This document shows, one piece after another, positions 24,918-34,457 of a stretch of DNA of 64,000 nucleotides. Both the position numbers and the translations under genes were made by a program. Under the pieces are notes generated by a model. The model did no database searches and was not told the origin of the DNA. It was given only the letters and a program-made list of their open reading frames with translations. Within the stretch, counting starts at the first letter, position 1. Each line of letters opens with the position of its first letter. Source of the DNA: an uncultured Corynebacterium sp. (lineage in GTDB: Bacteria > Actinomycetota > Actinomycetes > Mycobacteriales > Mycobacteriaceae). The stretch covers positions 1 through 64,000 of the forward strand of contig CALTYZ010000013.1 of NCBI GenBank assembly GCA_943913645.1, in the 5' to 3' direction.

Positions 24918-25908
24918 TCCGACATCCGGTTCCGTACCGTCTGCGGAGGCAGACAACCTTGTTGACGCCCGCGTGCTGCGCGGCCAGGAGTACTTCATTG
25001 CCGATACGGACGAGACAGGTCTTGGAGCCGTCGACGCGGTTGCTGATGGTCGCGTTCCCAGCAGTCAATGGGGCGAGGCATGGAAATATCTGCGTCGCCG
25101 ACCCCTCTTTTGGTTTGCTACCGCGCTGATTCTGCTCGCGCTGGCACTTGCGCTTATGCCGCAACTTTTTACCTCTACAGATCCACGCGAGTGCATATTG
25201 TCGCGCTCCCTTGGTGCCCCTGAGGCCGGCCACCCATTCGGCTTTGACCGCCAAGGCTGCGACATCTACGCACGCACCGTCTACGGCGCGCGTGCGTCGG
25301 TGACCGTGGGGGTGTTAACAACCATCATGGTCACCCTGTTCGGCACCGTGGTTGGCGCCATCGCCGGGTACTTCGGCGGGATTTGGGACACGCTGCTATC
25401 GCGGTTGACGGACATCTTCTTCGCCGTTCCACTCGTGCTCGCCGCCATCGTGGTGATGTCCATGTTTAAAAACCAGCGTTCCATTTGGATGGTGGTGTTC
25501 GCCCTGGCCTTATTCGGCTGGACGCAGATTGCCCGCATCACGCGAGGTGCGGTGATGAGCGTGAGAAATGACGAGTATGTCACCGCCGCCCGTGCGCTAG
25601 GTGCATCCGATCTGAGAATCATTACCTCCCACATCCTGCCGAACTCCGCCGCCCCGATCATCGTGTACGCAACAGTAGCGCTGGGCACGTTCATCGTCGC
25701 CGAAGCGACCTTGTCATTTCTGGGCATCGGGTTGCCCTCAACAGTGGTCTCGTGGGGTGGAGATATTTCCAGAGCGCAGGCGTCGTTACGCACACAGCCC
25801 ATGGTTTTGTTCTATCCAGCGATTGCGCTTGCGCTGACCGTGTTGAGCTTCATCATGATGGGCGATGTCGTACGCGATGCGCTCGACCCGAAGGCGAGGA
25901 AACGATGA
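24910..25908 (+). CDS. oppC: Oligopeptide ABC transporter permease
   Basis: A 332-residue OppC/DppC-type permease with a cytoplasmic N-terminal extension of about 60 residues, then the first helix and the conserved G-A-P-E-A-G-H-P-F-G-F-D-x-x-G-x-D segment between helices 1 and 2. The EAA loop is EYVTAARALGASDLRIITSHILPN, and the usual FLGIGLPS and DPKAR end are present. The stop overlaps the start of the ATPase gene (ATGA). It pairs with OppB to form the transport channel. Confidence 0.9.
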   Translation: MPDPTSGSVPSAEADNLVDARVLRGQEYFIADTDETGLGAVDAVADGRVPSSQWGEAWKYLRRRPLFWFATALILLALALALMPQLFTSTDPRECILSRSLGAPEAGHPFGFDRQGCDIYARTVYGARASVTVGVLTTIMVTLFGTVVGAIAGYFGGIWDTLLSRLTDIFFAVPLVLAAIVVMSMFKNQRSIWMVVFALALFGWTQIARITRGAVMSVRNDEYVTAARALGASDLRIITSHILPNSAAPIIVYATVALGTFIVAEATLSFLGIGLPSTVVSWGGDISRAQASLRTQPMVLFYPAIALALTVLSFIMMGDVVRDALDPKARKR

Positions 25909-27620
25909 GTGAGCACCAACCCGCACACACAGCAGGGCCGGCGCCGCTGCTTGAGATCGAGAACCTGCACATCACGTTCCAGTCCACGACCGGGGCGGTG
26001 GAGGCGGTCCGCGGTTTCGACTTGACCCTCTACCCGGGTCAGTCAGTTGCCATCGTCGGTGAATCGGGGTCGGGTAAATCAACCGCTGCTATGGCGATCC
26101 TGGGGCTTTTACCCGCAAACGGTGCGGTCACTGACGGCACGATCACATTCGACGGGCAAAACCTGACTGCGCTCGATGAAAAAGGCTGGCAGGCAGTCCG
26201 CGGATCACAAATCGGGCTGGTGCCACAGGACCCGATGAGCAATCTCAACCCGGTGTGGCGCATCGGCACCCAAATCGAAGAGTCGTTGCGAGTCAATCAT
26301 GTCGTGGAGGGCTCGAAACGACATGAGCGGGTCGTTGAGCTGCTTGAAGAAGCCGGTTTGCCGGACGCGAAGCGGCGTGCCCAGCAATACCCACACGAGT
26401 TTTCTGGAGGTATGCGCCAGCGAGCCCTGATCGCGATCGGTTTGGCGGCGCGACCAAAGCTGCTTATTGCAGACGAGCCGACCTCTGCGCTGGACGTGAC
26501 CGTGCAGAAGAAGATCCTCGACCATCTTGAGCACCTGACCGCAGAGCTGGGCACCGCACTGTTGTTTATCACCCACGACCTTGGGCTCGCCGCGGAGCGC
26601 GCTGACTTTGTTGTGGTCATGCATCGGGGGCGAATTGTGGAAAAAGGCCCGAGTCTGAAAATCTTGCGCCAGCCCGGTCACCCGTACACGCAGCGGCTGG
26701 TCAAAGCTGCGCCCTCGCTTGCATCTGCGCGAATCCAATCTGCGAAAGCTGCCGGCCTTGCTACCGCCGAGGACATTACTGCTGGGCGCAGCGAGGGTGA
26801 GGAAGTCGTGCGCGTTGAACGCCTGGTCAAGGAATTTGAGGTGCGTGGGCAGCGCGGGGAGCAAAAAACGCTGCGCGCTGTTGATGATGTGAGCTTTTCG
26901 CTCCAGCGTGGCCAAACACTGGCCCTTGTCGGCGAGTCCGGCTCAGGTAAGTCCACAGTGGCAAATATGTTGCTCAACCTGCTCGAACCCACAAGCGGGC
27001 GGGTGATATTTGAAGGCAAGGACACCGCGAAGCTCAGCCGTAAGGAACTCTTCGGCCTGCGCCGCAAGATGCAGGTCGTGTTTCAAAACCCCTACGGTTC
27101 CCTCGACCCGATGTACTCGGTGTATCGGTGTATTGAAGAGCCGCTTGCGCTGCACAAGGTGGGCAGCCGCGCGCAGCGGGAGACACGGGTCGCCGAGCTT
27201 TTGGAGCTGGTCCAGCTTCCGCGCTCAGCGATGCGCCGGTACCCAAATGAGCTATCAGGTGGGCAGCGCCAACGCGTTGCGATCGCGCGCGCTCTCGCCC
27301 TACGCCCAGAAGTAGTTGTGTTGGATGAGGCGGTGTCAGCCCTCGATGTACTGGTGCAGCATCAAATCATCCATCTGCTTGCGCAGCTGCAAGAAGAGCT
27401 CGACTTGTCCTACTTATTCATCACTCATGACCTCGCAGTTGTGCGCCAAACCGCAGACCAGATCGTGGTGATGCGCGAAGGCAAGGCAGTCGAGCAGGGG
27501 GTAGCGGATGAGATTTTCTCTAACCCGCAGGATGACTACACGAGAAATCTCATTGATTCGGTGCCAGGGCTCAATATTGAATTGGGGACGGGAAAAGACC
27601 TCGGTATCGAGGTGTACTAA
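25905..27620 (+). CDS. oppD: Oligopeptide ABC transporter, fused OppD-OppF ATPase
   Basis: A 571-residue protein uniting two ABC ATPases. The first has Walker A GESGSGKST, a Q-loop LVPQDPMSNLNP, signature FSGGMRQRALIA and Walker B LLIADEPTSALD. The second has GESGSGKST, VFQNPYGSLDP, LSGGQRQRVAIA and VVVLDEAVSALD, in which the usual P of DEP is replaced by A. The dipeptide/oligopeptide-specific Q-loop extensions are present in both. The fusion replaces separate oppD and oppF. The ATG at 25905 overlaps the oppC stop. Confidence 0.92.
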   Translation: MSEHQPAHTAGPAPLLEIENLHITFQSTTGAVEAVRGFDLTLYPGQSVAIVGESGSGKSTAAMAILGLLPANGAVTDGTITFDGQNLTALDEKGWQAVRGSQIGLVPQDPMSNLNPVWRIGTQIEESLRVNHVVEGSKRHERVVELLEEAGLPDAKRRAQQYPHEFSGGMRQRALIAIGLAARPKLLIADEPTSALDVTVQKKILDHLEHLTAELGTALLFITHDLGLAAERADFVVVMHRGRIVEKGPSLKILRQPGHPYTQRLVKAAPSLASARIQSAKAAGLATAEDITAGRSEGEEVVRVERLVKEFEVRGQRGEQKTLRAVDDVSFSLQRGQTLALVGESGSGKSTVANMLLNLLEPTSGRVIFEGKDTAKLSRKELFGLRRKMQVVFQNPYGSLDPMYSVYRCIEEPLALHKVGSRAQRETRVAELLELVQLPRSAMRRYPNELSGGQRQRVAIARALALRPEVVVLDEAVSALDVLVQHQIIHLLAQLQEELDLSYLFITHDLAVVRQTADQIVVMREGKAVEQGVADEIFSNPQDDYTRNLIDSVPGLNIELGTGKDLGIEVY

Positions 27621-27630
27621 CTGCACGCAG

Positions 27631-28167
27631 CTACGCTTGAGGGGCGAGCGTGACATCGTCGGCCCACGTCAGCTCTACCCCAAGTGTGCGCAGCCATTGC
27701 ATTGCGTCATCTTCATTGCGGGTGATGCCTGCGACGGCGCGAAGTGTCGCTTCGATGGCATCCTCGGCCTCTTCGGGTGTGATGAAGCCGGCGGCTGCGG
27801 CAGCAACCAATTCGTCAACGTCGAGGACCTCGGTTGGACTACCGGTGCGGCAGATGAGGTCAATATAGAGATCGCGAGTGGTCCACACTTCACCGTCAAC
27901 TGTGATATCTGCGATGTCGACGTAGTAGTCCTGCGGTGGGATGATCCCCTCGCGAAAGTGGAAGATGTTGGCCCGCAGCTGCAAGCTGGGCAGCAGCCAG
28001 CTTTCAAGGTAGCCAAACTTTGGGTGGTCTGCGCCGCGCGCCATGTAGAGGCCAAACGGGGTCACGGTGAACGTGTCCACAGCCCGGAGAAACCCTTTTG
28101 GGTCTGTGTTGGTGCGTGACGTGGTGTCGAATACTTCCTGTTTGACCGGGTGGAGATCGACGCTCAT
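27631..28167 (-). CDS. DUF402 family protein
   Basis: A 178-residue protein with the DUF402 fold signature: PPQDYYVDIADITVDGEVWTTRDLYIDLI, where the paired aspartates of Y-V-D-I and R-D-L-Y-I-D correspond to metal-binding positions. Relatives such as FomD and Ntdp hydrolyse nucleoside-phosphate conjugates or nucleoside di/triphosphates, so a phosphohydrolase role is likely but not specific. It starts 4 bp behind the secreted protein gene (same operon) and converges with the opp operon across 10 bp. Confidence 0.85.
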   Translation of the reverse strand: MSVDLHPVKQEVFDTTSRTNTDPKGFLRAVDTFTVTPFGLYMARGADHPKFGYLESWLLPSLQLRANIFHFREGIIPPQDYYVDIADITVDGEVWTTRDLYIDLICRTGSPTEVLDVDELVAAAAAGFITPEEAEDAIEATLRAVAGITRNEDDAMQWLRTLGVELTWADDVTLAPQA

Positions 28168-28171
28168 GTGT

Positions 28172-28909
28172 TTACCTCACGGAAAAGCTCGCTGCGGTGG
28201 GGGCGAACTTGCACGTGTTTTCTGTGGTACGAACACTGCCATCAACAACGGCAATGACACGGCCAGACCCGGTATCTGCTGTAGTAGACAGTGTTGCTGG
28301 TCCTTGTGGGTTGATCTGGTGGTTTGCCAGCGGTGTGATACCGCTGCGCCCGGTATCAAGGTTCACCCAGTAGACGTTCATCAACCCTTGGTCAGCGGCT
28401 GCAGCTGGGGTGCCAAGTGCGGTGAAAACAAAGGTTGCCTCGCCCGGTCCCGCTCCAGGGGCTGGGGTTTCGGTGGGGCCTGCGACCACGAGCGCCGAGG
28501 CTGTGGAGTGCAGCCCGTCGCCGATGCAGTTACTTGCCACGGTTGGCCAGTAGAACTGGGTGAACGTGGGGGCGTCTTCGGGCAGGGGAGGGCCACCTGC
28601 TTCACCGGTGCCGGCGAAAAACCCGAGGGCGGTGCGCAGTGCGTTGGCAACGTCAGTAGGCACGAATGGTTGCGCCGCAAATGCTTCGATTTGCTCAATG
28701 GTGTGGGTGGTTGGGCGTCCGAGTTCATCCACGTAGCGCGATGACAGCGCGTGTTCAGCCGGTGGGGCCGGTTTGGCTGACTGTGCGGATGCGACAGCTG
28801 TGGCAGGAATAGGGCTGTTGGTAGTTGCAAGCCCTGCAAGTGCGACCGCTGTGGCTGCGGCTACTGCTGCGGTGTGCAAGGCGTGCGTGAGTGTGTGAGA
28901 AAGGCGCAC
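28172..28909 (-). CDS. Secreted protein, unknown function
   Basis: A 245-residue exported protein with a signal peptide (hydrophobic stretch AAVAAATAVALAGLA; probable cut near VASAQS). The mature part includes SSRYVDELGRPTTHTIEQIEAF, PTFTQFYWPTVASNCIGDGLHSTA and a C-terminal TCKFAPTAASFSV. Two cysteines (in SNCIG and NTCKF) could pair. The GTG at 28909 is preferred over an upstream start because AGAGGA lies 8 bp before it. It is the first gene of an operon with DUF402. I do not recognise a named family, although it resembles exported proteins of corynebacteria and mycobacteria. Confidence 0.72.
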   Translation of the reverse strand: MRLSHTLTHALHTAAVAAATAVALAGLATTNSPIPATAVASAQSAKPAPPAEHALSSRYVDELGRPTTHTIEQIEAFAAQPFVPTDVANALRTALGFFAGTGEAGGPPLPEDAPTFTQFYWPTVASNCIGDGLHSTASALVVAGPTETPAPGAGPGEATFVFTALGTPAAAADQGLMNVYWVNLDTGRSGITPLANHQINPQGPATLSTTADTGSGRVIAVVDGSVRTTENTCKFAPTAASFSVR

Positions 28910-29110
28910 AAGGATCCTCTTTGATCTTGAATGGACAAAATGTGTTAGTACCAACTGTCACAGTAGTCACTTTTGTATCATGGTCAAGTGTGGCGGCAGC
29001 AACGTTGAAAAGCACCATGCCTAAACCGCTAGAACGCAAAGTGCATCTACCGGAGCCCGGGGGTAGTGTTTAACCGTCTACATCCGCCTACTGTGAAGGA
29101 GCGGTGTGTT

Positions 29111-31027
29111 ATGTCGCATCCCGAATTCCGAAACGTCGCCATTGTCGCCCACGTCGATCATGGAAAAACCACCTTGGTCAACGCCATGCTGGAGCAATCC
29201 GGCGTCTTCAGTGACCACGGTGAACACGGTGACCGTGTGATGGACTCTGGTGAGCTGGAATCAGAGCGCGGCATCACCATCTTGGCAAAAAACACCGCTG
29301 TGCGTCGCGCCGGCCAAGGCAAAGACGGCCGCGATCTGGTCATCAACGTGATTGACACCCCAGGCCACGCCGATTTCGGCGGCGAGGTTGAGCGGGGGCT
29401 GTCCATGGTTGACGGGGTTGTTTTGCTCATTGATGCCTCAGAGGGTCCACTTCCGCAGACGCGTTTTGTGCTGGGCAAGGCACTCGAGGCGAAAAAACCG
29501 GTCATCATTTGTGTCAACAAAACCGACCGCCCAGATGCCCGCATTGATGAAGTCGTCGAAGAGGCACAAGACCTGCTGCTGGAGCTTGGCGCAGGCCTGG
29601 AAGACCCGGAGGCAGCAGAAGCCGCAGAAAACCTCCTTGAACTGCCCGTACTCTACACCTCCGGGCGGGCAGGACGGGCTTCACTGACCAACCCCGGCAA
29701 CGGAGAGCTACCTGATAACGATGACCTCCAACCGTTGTTCGACGTCATTTACGAAGTGCTGCCGGAACCATCTGCAGATGTGGACGCACCGTTTCAGGCA
29801 CAGGTCACCAACCTGGACTCGTCGTCATTTTTAGGTCGCATCGCACTTGTGCGCGTCTACCGCGGCACGGTGAAAAAAGGGCAGACAGTCGCATGGGTGC
29901 ACTACGACGCAGACGGCAACCAACACGTCAAAAACGTCAAGATCGCAGAGTTGCTTGTCACTGAGGGCCTTGAGCGTGTCCCCGCGACTGGCGAGGTCGT
30001 TGCCGGCGATATTGCTGCTGTTTCAGGCATTGATGAGATCATGATTGGTGATACACTCACCGACCCGGAGAAGGTGGACCCCCTTCCGCGCATCAAGATC
30101 GATGATCCAGCGATCTCCATGACAATCGGGGTGAACACCTCACCGATGGCAGGGCGAAACGGCGGCGATAAGCTGACCGCACGCATGGTCAAGGCACGCC
30201 TGGATCAAGAGCTCATCGGCAACGTTTCAATCAAAGTCCTGCCCACCGAGCGCCCTGATGCATGGGAGGTCCAGGGGCGCGGCGAGATGGCACTGACCGT
30301 CTTGATTGAAACGATGCGCCGCGAAGGCTTTGAGCTGACCGTAGGCAAGCCGCAGGTGGTGACAAAGGAAATCGACGGCAAGACGTTCGAGCCGTACGAC
30401 CACATCGTCATCGACGTTCCCGCAGAGCACCAAGGGGCGGTCACCCAACTCATGGCCACTCGCAAGGGACAGATGACATCTATGGCCAATACAGGCTCGG
30501 GTGATTGGGTGCGCATGGAGTTTGACGTGCCTGCGCGCGGGCTGATCGGGTTTCGCACCACATTTTTGACGGAAACTCGCGGTGCGGGGATTGCAAACTC
30601 GTACTCCATTGAGCATCGCCCATGGGCGGGGGAGATCAAGGGCCGCCCGACTGGTTCGTTGGTTGCCGATCGCACCGGGCAAGTCACCGCTTACGCCCTA
30701 CAGCAACTCGCTGACCGGGGTGAATTCTTCGTCGAGCCGGGTGCGGAAACCTATGAGGGCATGGTTGTGGGTGCGAACTCTCGCGATGAGGACATGGATA
30801 TCAACATCACGAAGGAAAAGAAGCTCACCAATATGCGCTCCGCTACCGCGGATGCCACTGTGACACTGCAAAAAGCCCGCTCGCTCTCACTTGATGAAGC
30901 AATCGAGTTCTGCGATGACGATGAATGCGTGGAGGTAGCTCCAGAGGCAATGCGGGTGCGCAAGATCATCCTGGACGCCACCGAGCGTGGCCGCGCCCGC
31001 TCGCGTGCGAAGCAGCTGAACAAGTAG
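29111..31027 (+). CDS. typA: Translational GTPase TypA/BipA
   Basis: A 638-residue ribosome-associated GTPase. The G1 motif AHVDHGKTT, G2 segment RGITI, G3 DTPGHADFGG and G4 NKTD are all visible in the first 140 residues, followed by the EF-G-like beta-barrel, V-domain and the C-terminal BipA-specific domain (GANSRDEDMDINITKEKKLTN). BipA acts in ribosome assembly and stress-dependent translation. The ATG at 29111 follows GAAGGAGCGG. It is the first gene of a long plus-strand run, with lpqW starting 6 bp behind it. Confidence 0.96.
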   Translation: MSHPEFRNVAIVAHVDHGKTTLVNAMLEQSGVFSDHGEHGDRVMDSGELESERGITILAKNTAVRRAGQGKDGRDLVINVIDTPGHADFGGEVERGLSMVDGVVLLIDASEGPLPQTRFVLGKALEAKKPVIICVNKTDRPDARIDEVVEEAQDLLLELGAGLEDPEAAEAAENLLELPVLYTSGRAGRASLTNPGNGELPDNDDLQPLFDVIYEVLPEPSADVDAPFQAQVTNLDSSSFLGRIALVRVYRGTVKKGQTVAWVHYDADGNQHVKNVKIAELLVTEGLERVPATGEVVAGDIAAVSGIDEIMIGDTLTDPEKVDPLPRIKIDDPAISMTIGVNTSPMAGRNGGDKLTARMVKARLDQELIGNVSIKVLPTERPDAWEVQGRGEMALTVLIETMRREGFELTVGKPQVVTKEIDGKTFEPYDHIVIDVPAEHQGAVTQLMATRKGQMTSMANTGSGDWVRMEFDVPARGLIGFRTTFLTETRGAGIANSYSIEHRPWAGEIKGRPTGSLVADRTGQVTAYALQQLADRGEFFVEPGAETYEGMVVGANSRDEDMDINITKEKKLTNMRSATADATVTLQKARSLSLDEAIEFCDDDECVEVAPEAMRVRKIILDATERGRARSRAKQLNK

Positions 31028-31033
31028 GCCGCG

Positions 31034-32848
31034 GTGCAGGTGCAAGCGCCGCGAGCACATGGGCCAGCCCAGCACGTGGGGGACTGGAGAGGGGTAAACA
31101 GGCTCGGAACTGGCCAGTTTGCCCTTGTCATCAGTGTGGCAAGTGTGCTCGGTCTTGGCGCGATCAGCGTGAGTGGTTGCGCCGCCAACCCAGGACCGCC
31201 ACCGCTGGTAGATAGTGCGGAGGATGAAACGGTCACCACGACAATGACCGAGACAACCACCCAGGCTGGCGAGCCTGCTCACCCGGCGCCTGCGAGCAGC
31301 CGCACGCATGTCCACGTGGGGACAGACCCGGTGCGTAACGGTTTCAACCCTCACCTCCAGGCCGATGAACAAGCCACCGTGCGAAGCATCGCCGACTTGG
31401 TGCTGCCGAGTGCATTCGTCGGCGGCGAGCGAAACACAGACCTGCTCGTGGCAGCGACGCCGCTGCCAACATCTCCTGCGGTGCAGACGGTGCGCTACAT
31501 CATCGCCCCGGAGGCACAGTGGTCTGACGGCACCCCGATCAGCGGCGCTGATTTCGCCTACCTGTGGCGCGGGATGCGTTCAACCCCAGGTGTTGTGGAT
31601 TCCGCTGGCTATGACGCGATCGTGAATGTACGTGTCTCGGGTAACTCCGGGAAAGTCGTCGATGTAGACTTCGGCACGCTGGTGCGTGAATGGTCTGAGC
31701 TGTTCACGTATCTGTTGCCCTCACACCTGTTTGATGCCGATGCATCGGACTTCGCCACTGCGTTGGCGGAGACGGTTCCTGCATCAGCGGGCAGGTTCAT
31801 GGTCGTGCGTGTGGATCGCGCACGCAACACCGTCACCCTCAACAGGAATGACCGATTTTGGGGGCCTGATCCGGCACGAATCGACATTCTCACCCTGCAA
31901 GGTTTGCGCACCACCACCCAGGTCGCCGACCAGTTGCGCTCGCATCAGCTCGCGTTTGTGGACAGAGTCCCCGACGAAACCGCACGGCGCGTGATCAGTC
32001 TTGTCCCTGAAACCCAGGTACGCACACTGACTGGGCCGCGCACGCTTGGTGTCACCGTGTCCTCCCATGTGCCACCCGCTGCACGACGGGAGCTTGCACA
32101 GCTTGTCGACGCCCCCTTCCTCGCCCCCATCGCCACCGGGCGCTCCACCGACGTGGAGCTGCCCGAAACAGTCGCACCGACTGACCCTGGCCAAACAGTC
32201 ACGACTACCGCGGCGCCCAGCGCCACGAAGACGGAGGGCGCGGACACGGTTGACGCGGCCGATACGGGTGCCGAATTAGCAGCCTTTCTCACGGCACGGG
32301 GGGTGCTCCGCGTGGCTGCGGATGCCTCGGACCCCGCCGCCGGTGCGGCGGCTCGGTCCCTGGTTGACATACTCAACCGCCAGCAGGTACCAGCCGAGGT
32401 GGTCTCCACCGACACTGCCTCGATCATGGCCAAAGGATTACCAGGTGAGGACATTGATCTTGTCGTTCACTGGCGTTTAGACACGGACACCACCACATCT
32501 GTTGCAGGCCGTGCGGCCTGCTCACCACATGCCTTTCGTGCTGCTAACATCTCCGGCTACTGCACCGCAGAAACCGAAGCGTTAGCCCGTGATGTGTTGG
32601 CGGGCAGTGTTTCCGCTGCCGACGGCGCGCGTGCACTCGCGCAGATGGAAGCAGACGAGGCACTTTGGATTCCGATAGTGAAAGAAACGCGTCTCATGGC
32701 TCTCGGCACCGGCATCGTCGGCCCGGATGAAGACTTGATGCGATGGACTGAGGGTCTTGCCTCGGCTGCGCGGTGGCGGATTGCAGACAATGAGGCTGCG
32801 AGGAGTTCTCCACCAGCCCCCGCTGTACGAAGAGAGGTGCCCCAATGA
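31034..32848 (+). CDS. lpqW: LpqW-like lipoprotein (substrate-binding-protein fold)
   Basis: A 604-residue SBP_bac_5-type protein with an N-terminal hydrophobic segment ending in the lipobox SVSGC, a Thr/Glu-rich linker, then RNGFNPHLQADEQATVRSIADLVLPSAF and WSDGTPISGADFAYLW, the family core. In mycobacteria the gene between typA and mshB is lpqW, a protein controlling how phosphatidylinositol mannosides are channelled into lipomannan/lipoarabinomannan. Position and family agree. There is no transport operon nearby, which also fits a non-transport role. The GTG at 31034 gives a long n-region; a later GTG (in HVGDW) is possible. Confidence 0.8.
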   Translation: MQVQAPRAHGPAQHVGDWRGVNRLGTGQFALVISVASVLGLGAISVSGCAANPGPPPLVDSAEDETVTTTMTETTTQAGEPAHPAPASSRTHVHVGTDPVRNGFNPHLQADEQATVRSIADLVLPSAFVGGERNTDLLVAATPLPTSPAVQTVRYIIAPEAQWSDGTPISGADFAYLWRGMRSTPGVVDSAGYDAIVNVRVSGNSGKVVDVDFGTLVREWSELFTYLLPSHLFDADASDFATALAETVPASAGRFMVVRVDRARNTVTLNRNDRFWGPDPARIDILTLQGLRTTTQVADQLRSHQLAFVDRVPDETARRVISLVPETQVRTLTGPRTLGVTVSSHVPPAARRELAQLVDAPFLAPIATGRSTDVELPETVAPTDPGQTVTTTAAPSATKTEGADTVDAADTGAELAAFLTARGVLRVAADASDPAAGAAARSLVDILNRQQVPAEVVSTDTASIMAKGLPGEDIDLVVHWRLDTDTTTSVAGRAACSPHAFRAANISGYCTAETEALARDVLAGSVSAADGARALAQMEADEALWIPIVKETRLMALGTGIVGPDEDLMRWTEGLASAARWRIADNEAARSSPPAPAVRREVPQ

Positions 32849-33741
32849 TGAATCCACGACCTACCCACGGCGCTGCCTACCGCGATCTCGTCGGCTACCG
32901 TGTTGTGGCTGTCCATGCCCACCCGGATGATGAAGCGATTACCACCGGGGGCACCATCGCTGATCTCACCGCCCGCGGAGCGGATGTGTGCGTGGTTACC
33001 TGCACGCTCGGTGAACAAGGCGAGGTCATTGGTGAGACGTACCAGCACCTCGTTGCTGACGAAGCTGACCAGCTTGGAGGATTTCGCATTGGTGAGCTGC
33101 ACCACTCACTGGCCAATCTCGGAGCGCGGGGCGTATTTCTCGGCGGAGCGGGACGCTTTCGCGATAGCGGTATGGCCGGCTCAGCATCGAGCGCGCACCC
33201 GCGGGCGTTTATCAACTCGGGGCGGAGCGCGGTAGAGATGCTGGCTGATATATTCCGAGCCGAACAACCGCACTTGGTGATCACCTACGGCCCGGACGGT
33301 GGCTATGGACACCCAGACCACATTCGAGCCCACGAAATCACCCATGCGGCTGCGGATATCGTTGCCGTGCCCCGCATCCTGTGGACAGTGCGCCTCGCCC
33401 ACGAAACTGAGCAGCTCATGCCACAACAAGCACCACACGGTTGGCGGCTGCCAGCACCGGGCGAGCTTGACGGCGTTAAGACATCCGACATCACCGTCGC
33501 ATTAGATGATCATGCCTATTCGGCGAAGGTCAACGCGATGCGGGCGCATGCGACGCAATTGTGGATCGCGGACGGGCAGGTTTCTGCCACCAATACGCAC
33601 GCGGTGCTTGGCTCCGGGCCTGTTGTCTACTACGCGCTGTCTAACCTGATTGTGCAACCAATTCAGCGCGTCGAGCACTATCAGCTCGGCGCAGGTGCGC
33701 CATTGACGAACCCGGACGGCGGCCTTCTGGGCGGGCTGTAG
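32845..33741 (+). CDS. mshB: Mycothiol biosynthesis deacetylase MshB
   Basis: A 298-residue LmbE/PIG-L family zinc deacetylase. AHPDDE (residues 25-30) provides a zinc ligand and the base, and GHPDHIRAHE near residue 155 gives the other histidine ligand. MshB removes the acetyl group of GlcNAc-inositol to make GlcN-inositol, the third step of mycothiol synthesis. Length and the LLGGL end fit MshB. The first ATG overlaps the lpqW stop (ATGATG), so both are translationally linked. It could in principle belong to mycothiol S-conjugate amidase, but the neighbourhood is that of mshB. Confidence 0.9.
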   Translation: MMNPRPTHGAAYRDLVGYRVVAVHAHPDDEAITTGGTIADLTARGADVCVVTCTLGEQGEVIGETYQHLVADEADQLGGFRIGELHHSLANLGARGVFLGGAGRFRDSGMAGSASSAHPRAFINSGRSAVEMLADIFRAEQPHLVITYGPDGGYGHPDHIRAHEITHAAADIVAVPRILWTVRLAHETEQLMPQQAPHGWRLPAPGELDGVKTSDITVALDDHAYSAKVNAMRAHATQLWIADGQVSATNTHAVLGSGPVVYYALSNLIVQPIQRVEHYQLGAGAPLTNPDGGLLGGL

Positions 33742-33744
33742 ACG

Positions 33745-34113
33745 GTGACGGCACCGGCTGTGCGCCAGGATGTCACCCGCGGGGAAATCGTGCACGCCTT
33801 TGTTTGGCTGTGTCTGTTTGCCATGATATCTGCGTTGCTTGCGGTGGCGTACCTGCGTTGCCCGCTTACTTGGGCCGCGGCGTTTGGGTTCAACATGGTG
33901 CTGACCAAGACCGCGAAGTTATGGACGCGCTCGCTGCTCGCACAGTGCATCCCACTGGCGAGTTGGGTGGTGGGGGTAGTTCTGGCGCACTGGGTTATTC
34001 CCGGTGCTGATATGCAGCTGGTGCCTGTAAGCCCCGCCACTGTAGCGCTCGTTGTTGCCGGAGCTGTTGGCGGCATTCATCCGCTGCTAGTTTGCCCGGT
34101 GGGGAGGCGGTAG
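33745..34113 (+). CDS. Small integral membrane protein
   Basis: A 122-residue protein with four predicted membrane helices, including CLFAMISALLAVAYL, PLASWVVGVVLAHWVI and VALVVAGAVGGIHPLLV. The GTG start lies 3 bp behind the mshB stop. A membrane protein occupies the same place (Rv1171-like) in mycobacteria, but sequence similarity was not tested. Function is unknown; gene linkage suggests translation from the same mRNA as mshB. Confidence 0.7.
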   Translation: MTAPAVRQDVTRGEIVHAFVWLCLFAMISALLAVAYLRCPLTWAAAFGFNMVLTKTAKLWTRSLLAQCIPLASWVVGVVLAHWVIPGADMQLVPVSPATVALVVAGAVGGIHPLLVCPVGRR

Positions 34114-34130
34114 TGCCATACTTGGAAGCT

Positions 34131-34454
34131 ATGACTTACGTAATTGCTCAACCCTGCGTCGATGTGATGGACCGCGGCTGTGTTGAGGAGTGCCCCGTGG
34201 ACTGCATCTACGAGGGCAAGCGCATGCTCTACATTCACCCGGATGAGTGCGTGGATTGCGGGGCCTGTGAGCCTGCCTGCCCGGTTGAGGCCATCTTCTA
34301 CGAAGATGACACTCCTGATGAGTGGAGTGAGTACTACGACGCTAATGTTGGTTTCTTCGACGACCTCGGCTCGCCGGGCGGGGCTGCGAAGACCGGCCCG
34401 CAGGATTTTGACCATCCGTTTGTTGCGGCACTGCCGCCGCAGAACCAGGAGTAA
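34131..34454 (+). CDS. fdxC: Seven-iron ferredoxin FdxC
   Basis: A 107-residue ferredoxin. Cys9, Cys17, Cys21 and Cys25, then Cys40, Cys43, Cys46 and Cys50 match the 7Fe pattern (one [3Fe-4S] and one [4Fe-4S] cluster): ACIEECP-type C-x7-C-x3-CP and C-x2-C-x2-C-x3-CP. The tail DEWSEYYDANVGFFDDLGSPGG is the usual actinobacterial extension. It transfers electrons between soluble redox enzymes. The ATG at 34131 was chosen over upstream starts because the domain begins there. It lies 3 bp before dapC, as in mycobacteria. Confidence 0.95.
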   Translation: MTYVIAQPCVDVMDRGCVEECPVDCIYEGKRMLYIHPDECVDCGACEPACPVEAIFYEDDTPDEWSEYYDANVGFFDDLGSPGGAAKTGPQDFDHPFVAALPPQNQE

Positions 34455-34457
34455 TTT

